29,607 nucleotides of DNA from JALXCH01 sp964495805 (GTDB lineage: Bacteria > Calditrichota > Calditrichia > RBG-13-44-9). Location: assembly GCA_964495805.1 (NCBI GenBank), contig CAZBWV010000032.1:1-29607 (forward strand). Direction: 5' to 3'. Within the stretch, counting starts at the first letter, position 1, and the number at the start of each line of letters is the position of its first letter. Shown here piece by piece: positions 23,827 to 29,607 of the stretch. Below the pieces are notes generated by a model. The model was not told the DNA's origin and did not search any database. It saw only the letters and a program-made list of their open reading frames with translations. Position numbers and translations under genes: made by a program.

Positions 23827-24582
23827 TCAAACATATAACTCCGCACGGATCATCTTGCGCATGCGCTCCATCGTCTCGCTGTGTATCTGAGATACCCGCG
23901 ATTCGGATACGTTGAGAATGCGCCCGATTTCCTTAAATGTGAGGTGCTCGTAATAGTACAGAGTAATGGCCAAACGGGCTTTCTCCGGCAGCTTCTTGAT
24001 GATTTTCACCAGAATTTTTTTCATCTCTTCCTCCTCCAGACTGTGCAAGGCATTGGTGCTATTCTCATCCTCGATGATGTCGTACAGGTTGTGCTCCTCG
24101 TAATTCTGGTTGGGTTTGTCCAGCGAGATGAGGTTGCTCTGGGTCATGCGCGATTGCCAGTGCTGGAATTCCGTTTCGCTGATGCCCAGGCGGTGGGCAA
24201 TCTCTTCGGTGGGTACATTACCCCGAAATTCCTGTTCCATATCGTCCATTATCTTTTTGATTTTGTTGGACTTGGAACGCAGCGAGCGTGGCAGCCAGTC
24301 CTGCTTGCGCAATTCATCAATAATTGCCCCTTTCACCCGCGGAATGGCGTATGTCTCGAACTTAATGCCGAAATAGGGGTTGTACCGATCCAGCGCCTCT
24401 CCCAGACCAATCACGCCAATGTTGACCAGATCATCTCGCTCCACCGAAGGAGGCAGCGATTTAAATAATTTGTTTACCACGTAGTACACCACGCCCAGGT
24501 ACTTTTCCATTAACTGGTTCCGTACCTGCTGGTCTTTGGTCGTGAAGTATTTTTTCCACAATGGATCGACCTGATTTTTCAT
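23827..24582 (-). CDS. fliA: FliA/WhiG-family RNA polymerase sigma factor
   Basis: The 251-aa length fits sigma-28 proteins, which direct transcription of late flagellar genes. Region 2 (about 25-100) contains LVNIGVIGLGEALDRYNP, FGIKFETYAIPRVKGAI and DELRKQDWLPRSLR. Region 3 lies at about 105-165, and region 4 (about 195-250) has LTFKEIGRILNVSESRVSQIHS. The ATG at 24580-24582 has AAAGGTG 6 bases upstream; a GTG three codons earlier overlaps that site and is less likely. It follows the 84-aa membrane protein gene by 15 bases. No FlgM-like anti-sigma gene is recognised in the window, although the small charged protein downstream has not been excluded. Confidence 0.95.
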   Translation of the reverse strand: MKNQVDPLWKKYFTTKDQQVRNQLMEKYLGVVYYVVNKLFKSLPPSVERDDLVNIGVIGLGEALDRYNPYFGIKFETYAIPRVKGAIIDELRKQDWLPRSLRSKSNKIKKIMDDMEQEFRGNVPTEEIAHRLGISETEFQHWQSRMTQSNLISLDKPNQNYEEHNLYDIIEDENSTNALHSLEEEEMKKILVKIIKKLPEKARLAITLYYYEHLTFKEIGRILNVSESRVSQIHSETMERMRKMIRAELYV

Positions 24583-24597
24583 GATATTCACCTTTAT

Positions 24598-24852
24598 TTA
24601 TTTTGCCATATTGGGGCTTGCCTGGTCCATTCCCTTTTCCCTGGATTCATTTTCTTCCTTGATGCGTTGCTTCATCGCCTCCAGCGCCAGCTGATTGGAA
24701 ATCAGTAACCCAATCAGATACAGCACGCTGAAGATCAGGTAAATCACGAACGATCGCACCAGATTGTCCACCAGCGGGAGCCGCAAATAAAAGCCGGACA
24801 ACAGGGCGATGAAAAAAATGAGCAACGTGAGTTTAAATCCCAGATTTCTCAT
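24598..24852 (-). CDS. Small two-helix membrane protein between flhG and fliA
   Basis: This 84-aa protein has two membrane helices (about 8-25 and 34-56) and a short charged cytoplasmic-type tail (57-84). It matches no family I can name. CAGGAGG lies upstream of the ATG, and the ATG overlaps the flhG stop (ATGA), so it is translationally coupled to flhG. The position between flhG and fliA suggests a flagellar role, for example as a membrane partner of FlhG/FlhF, but this is inference. The frame is open 40 codons further upstream, inside flhG; the coupled start is much more likely. Confidence 0.75.
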   Translation of the reverse strand: MRNLGFKLTLLIFFIALLSGFYLRLPLVDNLVRSFVIYLIFSVLYLIGLLISNQLALEAMKQRIKEENESREKGMDQASPNMAK

Positions 24853-25715
24853 GTGGATACCTCCTGTATCATGGTTTCTTCGTTTGCCATCTTTTGCTGC
24901 CGATGTTTTTCCACCAGAGCGGCAATTTTCCGAATGGAACGGTCTGCGCTGGAGCGCTTGTGGTAACTCCACAACGGTTTCTGCTCAAATCCGGCTTTCT
25001 TTACCTCTAAATCGAAAGGAACCATTCCCCACAGTTCCATCTCAGTGTTCAAAAAGTGCTTTAACGCCAGATTCAGATTGTTGTGCGCTTCCAATCCGGT
25101 GCGTTCGCCCAGTACCTGGTTCAACACCAGTTTCAGTTGCGGTTTTTCCAGATAGGGATACGCCGCTTTAATCAGTACATAGGTGTCAATCACCGATGTG
25201 GGTTCGGTAATTCCCACCAACAATCCCAGATGGGCATTCTGAAGTAGTCCCAGGTTCCATTCGTTCAAACCGGTCTGGGTATCCATAACCACAAAGTCGT
25301 AGCGGAGCGCCAGCGGAGTAATGAGCTCCAGGAACAGGTTGGGATTTTCCAGGAACGGATCGCGCAGTTCTTCTTCCAGTACCACATTGCCCACGAAATC
25401 CAGATTCTGGCTCAGAGGAATCAGTGCCCGTTCGTCCAGAGTTCGGTTTTCGCGAATCCAGAAGTTCAGCGGGTAAACCGGTTCGGTATTGGTCATAACG
25501 TGAATGGAGGGATTGTGCAGGTTGCTGTCCACTAACAACACCCGATACCCACTGGCATTCAGGGCATACGCCAGGTGCAGGCTGAGGAAGCTCTTCCCCA
25601 CACCTCCTTTGCCGCTCATAATTACTACCAGCTCTTCCACATCGTTAACCGTGGTGGAAAACCGCAGCGAATGATTGCTTGCTAACATCCGTAAATTTGA
25701 TGCCTGATCTTTCAT
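24849..25715 (-). CDS. flhG: FlhG (FleN/YlxH) MinD-like ATPase
   Basis: FlhG controls flagellar number together with FlhF. The 288-aa protein has the deviant P-loop KGGVGKS (about 36-42), the LVDSNLHNPSIHV Walker A'-like region, and DFVVMDTQTGLNEW as the Walker B region; MinD-type C-terminal elements follow. The N-terminus begins KDQASNLRMLA, matching the DQA-xx-LR motif of this family, which stimulates FlhF. The ATG at 25713-25715 lies 2 bases after the flhF stop. A TTG two codons earlier (25719-25721) overlaps that stop and is better spaced from GGGAG, so it is also possible. The gene lies between flhF and the small membrane protein gene. Confidence 0.93.
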   Translation of the reverse strand: MKDQASNLRMLASNHSLRFSTTVNDVEELVVIMSGKGGVGKSFLSLHLAYALNASGYRVLLVDSNLHNPSIHVMTNTEPVYPLNFWIRENRTLDERALIPLSQNLDFVGNVVLEEELRDPFLENPNLFLELITPLALRYDFVVMDTQTGLNEWNLGLLQNAHLGLLVGITEPTSVIDTYVLIKAAYPYLEKPQLKLVLNQVLGERTGLEAHNNLNLALKHFLNTEMELWGMVPFDLEVKKAGFEQKPLWSYHKRSSADRSIRKIAALVEKHRQQKMANEETMIQEVST

Positions 25716-25717
25716 GA

Positions 25718-26944
25718 TCAATTCAACACTCCCTTGTAAATTAAATTGGCGATGGTTTGTTTTTCGGCCGCGGTAATGTCATTGGGTACCACCTGGCCGT
25801 TGGTTAAATAAGAAATTGGAATTTGATATTTGTACAACACATTCAGGATGTTGCCCGTGTTGATGGCTTCATCCAGTTTGGTGAAGATGAGTCGATTGGG
25901 ACGCATGATTTTAAATCGGCGGATGATATCCAGCAGGGTTTTGAAGCCAGTGGTCAGGCTGAGCACCAGATGCACTTCGTCCGGATTGGCCATTTCCACA
26001 AACTGCTGCAACATGCGCAGGTGCTCCTGATTTTTAGGATTCCGTCCCACTGTGTCAATGAGGATGATGTCCTGCTGACGAAACTTGCGGATTGCCTCGC
26101 GCATGTCCTCCGGGCTGTAGGTCACCGTCATGGGGATGTTGGCAATGTTCGCAAACGTCTGCAATTGTTCAATCGCTGCAATCCGGTAGGTATCCGCCGA
26201 AATGAGCCCCACTTTATGGTTGCCGTAAAGTTTAAGGTTGGCAGCCAGTTTGGCGATGGTGGTGGTTTTACCCACACCGGTCGGTCCTACCAGTGCCACC
26301 ACATAGGGATGCCGACGGGCTTTGTCCAGCGGCTGAGCCACCTTAATCATGCGTTTTAGCAGTGCCTGCAGGGTATTCTCCACAGCGACTTTGTTCTTGT
26401 AATCCGATGCGGGCATCTGTGAGTAGATGGTTTGCACGATGGCTTTGGCCAGGTCTTCGTGCACCTCGTTGTCGGTCAGGGTTTTCAGCACCCCTTTGAA
26501 CAGCTCCGGAAGCGCAGGCATACGGCTGTATTTCAAAAAATCTGCCACCTGATTGAGCACTTTCTTGATATCCTTGAGCTCATCCTGCAGGGTGCGAATT
26601 TCCCGGGTTTGTTCCTGGAGTTTCGCTTTCAGCAGAGTTTCTTCCGTGGTGCTGGCATGTCCGTTTCCGTTCCCGTTTCCGTTTTCTTTTACCAGCTTGG
26701 CTCGTTCCACAATTTCCTGGTAGGTGCGGGTAGCCTGGCGTGCCCGCGCCGCAGCCGGTTGATGACCGTTGCCGGAATCCACCGCAGCGGTAATCTCATA
26801 GCGCGCATCGGAATTCATGAAATCCAGCAATCCGCCTTCCTTAATCTTGCGGGAATTTAAGATCACCGCATCAGCGCCCAATTCCGCCTTAACCCGCTCA
26901 AACGCTTCCTGAAAACTTCTTCCGGTAAATTTTTTAATTCTCAT
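25718..26944 (-). CDS. flhF: FlhF, SRP-type GTPase
   Basis: FlhF is the SRP-family GTPase that places the flagellum. The 408-aa protein opens with the conserved MRIKKFTGRSFQEAFERVKA. It has a basic/disordered B region (about 60-130), an N domain, and then the G domain with ALVGPTGVGKTTTIAKLA (P-loop about 220-228), LISADTYRIAAIEQL and LIDTVGRNPKN. The late FTKLDEA box (guanine recognition region) is present. The (NG)4 run at about 89-96 is coded by a hexanucleotide repeat. It overlaps flhA by 11 bases and lies directly before flhG, the standard order. Confidence 0.96.
   Translation of the reverse strand: MRIKKFTGRSFQEAFERVKAELGADAVILNSRKIKEGGLLDFMNSDARYEITAAVDSGNGHQPAAARARQATRTYQEIVERAKLVKENGNGNGNGHASTTEETLLKAKLQEQTREIRTLQDELKDIKKVLNQVADFLKYSRMPALPELFKGVLKTLTDNEVHEDLAKAIVQTIYSQMPASDYKNKVAVENTLQALLKRMIKVAQPLDKARRHPYVVALVGPTGVGKTTTIAKLAANLKLYGNHKVGLISADTYRIAAIEQLQTFANIANIPMTVTYSPEDMREAIRKFRQQDIILIDTVGRNPKNQEHLRMLQQFVEMANPDEVHLVLSLTTGFKTLLDIIRRFKIMRPNRLIFTKLDEAINTGNILNVLYKYQIPISYLTNGQVVPNDITAAEKQTIANLIYKGVLN
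26661..26684. repeat. Hexanucleotide repeat inside flhF
   Basis: Four hexamers (CCGTTT, CCGTTC, CCGTTT, CCGTTT on the plus strand) encode an in-frame run of alternating Asn and Gly in the disordered FlhF linker. Slippage would change linker length by two residues per unit without breaking the frame. Confidence 0.8.
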
Positions 26945-28994
26945 TGTTGATCCTCACTTTACCAATGCTTTCTATCTGAACATCGGGGGGCAGCTCGCCA
27001 AAGGAAATGACTGCCACGTCCGGAAATTGCCCCTCGATTAATTTGCGGAAATATGCCCGAATGGTGGGCGAACAGATGATGACCGGATGATAGCCCATGC
27101 TGTTGGCCTGTTCCACGTTTTGTGCCACACTGCGGTAAATACTTTGTACCACCTGGGGCGGAAGACCCAGATTGTTGGTCAGTTGCTTCTGGCTTTGCAG
27201 CGTGGTGGTAATTAACTGCTCAATCTTCGGGTCCACCGTAATGGCGCGGATGACCCCATCGTCATCCTGATACAGTTTGGCAATGGTTTCGCTCAGAGCA
27301 TAGCGGACGTATTCGGTCAACACTTCCACATTCTTTGTGACGCTGGCGTAATCGGCCAGTGTTTCCAGAATAGTGACCAGGTCCCGAATGGGAATCCCTT
27401 CGCGCAACAGGTTTTGCAGCACCTTCTGGATGGCGCCCAGCGAAAGCTGATCGGGAACCAGTTCATTCACCACGGCAGGATAATCGTTTTTCAGATTATC
27501 CAGTAATTGCTGCACTTCCTGGCGACCTAACAGTTTGTCCGCATGTTTGCGAATAATTTCCATGAGATGGGTGGTCAGTACGGCGGAGGGTTCCACCACG
27601 GTGTAACCGGCCAGTTCCGCCTCGTGGCGCTGGTCTTCCCGAATCCATACAGCCGGCAACCCGAAAGCCGGTTCAATGGTCTCGATGCCCTGAATGGGCG
27701 TTTCCACATTGCCGGCATTCATGGCCAGGTAATGTCCCATATAAATCTCGTTGCGGGCGACTTCGTTGCCGCGGATTTTAATGACATATTCATCGGGATT
27801 GAGTTGCAGGTTGTCCCGCACGCGGATGGGCGGAACAATAATGCCCAGTTCCAGTGCCATCTGTTTCCGCATGGAGGTAATGCGGTCGAACAGGTCGCCA
27901 CCCATTTCGCTATCCACCAGAGCAATCAGATTGTAACCAATCTCCAGCTCCAGCGGATCGACCTGCAGATAGTTTTCGATTTCCTCGGTGGGAGCGGGTA
28001 ATTCCGCTTCCTGCTCGGCGGCTTCTTCCAGCCTGGCCAGTTCGGCCTGTTTGCGCAGCCCGTAGCCGATGGTTCCCACCACCAGAGAGAGAATAAAGAA
28101 AGGCACTGCCGGAAGACCAGGAGTGATGCCAAACAAAAACAGAGTACCGGAGGCGATATACAGAGCTTTGGGCTTGGCCAGTAACTGGGTGGTCAGGTCG
28201 CTGCCCAGATTGTCCTCGCTGGCGGCGCGGGTAACCACCATTCCGGCAGCAGTGGAAACCAGCAAAGCCGGAATCTGGGAGACCAGTCCGTCGCCGATGG
28301 TGAGCAGGGAGTAGGTTTGCAGCGCCTGGGTGATGGGCATTTTCATCTGTACCATACCGATAATCAGCCCACCAATGATGTTGATGGTGGTGATGATTAA
28401 ACCGGCGACTGCATCTCCCTTTACAAATTTGCTGGCACCGTCCATAGCACCGTAAAAATCCGCCTCCCGGGCAATTTGCATCCGGCGCTCGCGCGCTTCT
28501 TCCTCGGTGATAATCCCCGCACTCAAATCGGCGTCAATACTCATTTGTTTACCCGGCATGGCATCCAGGGTAAACCGTGCAGCCACTTCGGCAATACGCC
28601 CGGCACCTTTTACAATTACCACAAACTGAATAATCACCAGAATCAGGAAAATGATGAATCCGACCACATAGTTGCCTTTTACCACGAAACTGCCAAAGGA
28701 GCGAATAATTTCGCCCGCATACGCTTCGCCTAAAATCAGCCGGGTGGAGGCAATATTCAGGGAGAGCCGGAACAGAGTCATGATGAGCAGCAGGCTGGGG
28801 AACACAGAGAGCTCCAGCGGGTTGGTCAGGTACAGCGAAACCAGCAGCAGCACCAGGGCAGAGGAGATGTTCAGCGCCAGCAGCACATCCAGCACGGCGG
28901 AGGGCAGGGGAATAATCATCAGGGTCAGGATGACAATCACCCCTACCGCCAGCAGCAAGTCGCTATTTTTCTGTAAAATATTGCCCTTCATCAT
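26934..28994 (-). CDS. flhA: FlhA, flagellar export gate protein
   Basis: FlhA is the large inner-membrane component of the flagellar type III export gate. The 686-aa length is typical. The N-terminal half has about eight membrane helices, and the FHIPEP signature region reads RFTLDAMPGKQMSIDADL (about 140-157). The cytosmic export-domain half (about 330-686) includes IRVRDNLQLNPDEYVIKIRG, AVLTTHLMEIIRKHADKLLGRQ split by short helices, and VICSPTIRAYFRKLIE near the end. Two ATG codons lie in tandem; AGGAG is 1-4 bases upstream, slightly favouring the second (28989-28991). It starts 4 bases after the flhB stop and overlaps flhF by 11 bases. Confidence 0.98.
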   Translation of the reverse strand: MMKGNILQKNSDLLLAVGVIVILTLMIIPLPSAVLDVLLALNISSALVLLLVSLYLTNPLELSVFPSLLLIMTLFRLSLNIASTRLILGEAYAGEIIRSFGSFVVKGNYVVGFIIFLILVIIQFVVIVKGAGRIAEVAARFTLDAMPGKQMSIDADLSAGIITEEEARERRMQIAREADFYGAMDGASKFVKGDAVAGLIITTINIIGGLIIGMVQMKMPITQALQTYSLLTIGDGLVSQIPALLVSTAAGMVVTRAASEDNLGSDLTTQLLAKPKALYIASGTLFLFGITPGLPAVPFFILSLVVGTIGYGLRKQAELARLEEAAEQEAELPAPTEEIENYLQVDPLELEIGYNLIALVDSEMGGDLFDRITSMRKQMALELGIIVPPIRVRDNLQLNPDEYVIKIRGNEVARNEIYMGHYLAMNAGNVETPIQGIETIEPAFGLPAVWIREDQRHEAELAGYTVVEPSAVLTTHLMEIIRKHADKLLGRQEVQQLLDNLKNDYPAVVNELVPDQLSLGAIQKVLQNLLREGIPIRDLVTILETLADYASVTKNVEVLTEYVRYALSETIAKLYQDDDGVIRAITVDPKIEQLITTTLQSQKQLTNNLGLPPQVVQSIYRSVAQNVEQANSMGYHPVIICSPTIRAYFRKLIEGQFPDVAVISFGELPPDVQIESIGKVRINNEN

Positions 28995-28998
28995 GCTC

Positions 28999-29607
28999 CT
29001 AATTCAATGCTTTGTTTTTCAGTTTGTACACGTACGCCAGTACCTCAGCCACTGCCTGGAAGAACCTGGCCGGGATTTCCTGTTCCAGTTCCACTGCCTG
29101 GTATAGTGCCCGGGCCAGGGGTGGGTCTTCCACAATGGGCACATCGTGTTCCCGGGCGATTTCCTTAATCTTCAGCGCCAGATGGTTTTGCCCTTTGGCG
29201 ACCACCCGCGGAGCACCATTCTTCTCCGGATCGTATTGCAATGCCACGGCATAATGGGTCGGGTTGGTAATCACCACATCCGCTTCGGGAACTGCCTGCA
29301 TCATCCGATTGCGCGCCATTTTGTACTGCAAACTGCGAATGCGGGATTTAATTTTCGGGTCGCCTTCGGTTTGCTTGCTTTCGTCCTTCACTTCCTGCTT
29401 GGTCATTTTCAGATTGCTGGTGTGCTGGTATTTCTGAAAGGCATAGTCCGCCGCCGCGACAATCAGAAATATCAACCCAATCTTAAAACTAATTTTTAAT
29501 CCGGCCATGAGCATAAAAGAGAGCACCTGCTGGGCACCCTGATCCATCAGCGGAATGAAATCGTTCCGATAGCTCTTGATGGCATGGTAAGCGACATACA
29601 GAATAAC
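28999..29607 (-). CDS. flhB: FlhB, flagellar export switch protein (5' end outside window)
   Basis: The reading frame is open to the window edge, so this is the C-terminal 202 residues of a protein usually about 350-380 aa long. Visible parts are the last membrane helices (FMLMAGLKISFKIGLIFLIVAA), the linker KMTKQEVKDESKQTEGDP, and the cytoplasmic domain. The self-cleavage site is intact: NPTHYAVAL, with cleavage expected between Asn and Pro. The C-terminal PPLARALYQAVELEQEIP is also typical. FlhB switches export from rod/hook to filament substrates with FliK. An internal ATG at 29545-29547 is not the start, because the upstream codons still read as FlhB-like (YVAYHAIKSYRNDFIPL). flhA follows after 4 bases. 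Confidence 0.97.
   Translation of the reverse strand, partial: VILYVAYHAIKSYRNDFIPLMDQGAQQVLSFMLMAGLKISFKIGLIFLIVAAADYAFQKYQHTSNLKMTKQEVKDESKQTEGDPKIKSRIRSLQYKMARNRMMQAVPEADVVITNPTHYAVALQYDPEKNGAPRVVAKGQNHLALKIKEIAREHDVPIVEDPPLARALYQAVELEQEIPARFFQAVAEVLAYVYKLKNKALN

Noticed and set aside
24583..24591. GTG start three codons upstream of fliA
   Set aside because: It overlaps the AAAGGTG ribosome site that is well spaced for the ATG at 24580-24582.
29545..29547. ATG as start of flhB
   Set aside because: The frame stays open to the window edge with FlhB-like residues upstream, and the remaining protein would lack most of the membrane domain.

Overview
This looks like chromosomal DNA from a flagellated bacterium with a Gram-negative type envelope. 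The envelope inference rests on SurA-like periplasmic foldases and several lipoboxes. The export genes, flhF/flhG and a WhiG/FliA-type sigma factor sit together in one cluster, as in many non-enteric bacteria. Base composition is roughly balanced and genes are tightly packed. Protein style (a PqqD-like protein, AMIN/TPR proteins, many hypotheticals) suggests an FCB-related or Calditrichota-like lineage, but that placement is a weak inference. I see no rRNA, tRNA, CRISPR array, transposase, integrase or phage gene.

Layout. (1) Positions 29-9179, minus strand: mfd, then three consecutive parvulin-type foldase genes (a 570-aa lipoprotein with a duplicated SurA-like unit, a 282-aa lipoprotein, and a SurA-like secreted protein). 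These are followed by an NtrC-type sigma-54 activator and a PqqD-like protein, which overlap at TAATG. (2) Positions 9180-9576: an intergenic region with a 7-bp tandem repeat and a sigma-70-like promoter for a small two-CBS protein, whose gene ends at a strong intrinsic terminator. (3) Positions 10034-12268, minus: an MFS transporter and an unrecognised membrane protein with a periplasmic beta domain. (4) Positions 12438-15688, plus: an unrecognised 180-aa protein, then a promoter-led cluster of a membrane/coiled-coil protein, a helical lipoprotein and holo-ACP synthase. (5) Positions 15731-29607, minus: a flagellar cluster. In transcription order it reads flhB (cut by the window edge), flhA, flhF, flhG, a small membrane protein, fliA, a small charged protein, an HDOD protein, a GAF histidine kinase, an AMIN/TPR/TM/HTH protein, a FliK-like protein, a receiver-kinase hybrid and a FapA (DUF342) protein.

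How they work together. FlhA and FlhB form the export gate, and FlhF and FlhG set flagellar placement and number. FliA is the late-class sigma factor, and the FliK-like protein would set hook length. The HDOD, kinase, AMIN/TPR/HTH and FapA genes look like a regulatory add-on with a probable own promoter after fliA. The three foldases next to mfd look like an outer-membrane-protein chaperone set.

The least explained material is the 442-aa membrane protein plus lipoprotein pair (13095-15308), the 278-aa membrane protein with two IPH motifs (11432-12268), the AMIN/TPR/HTH fusion (19521-21008), and the two kinases with altered ATP-binding boxes. I found no clear defence, mobile or biosynthetic system.
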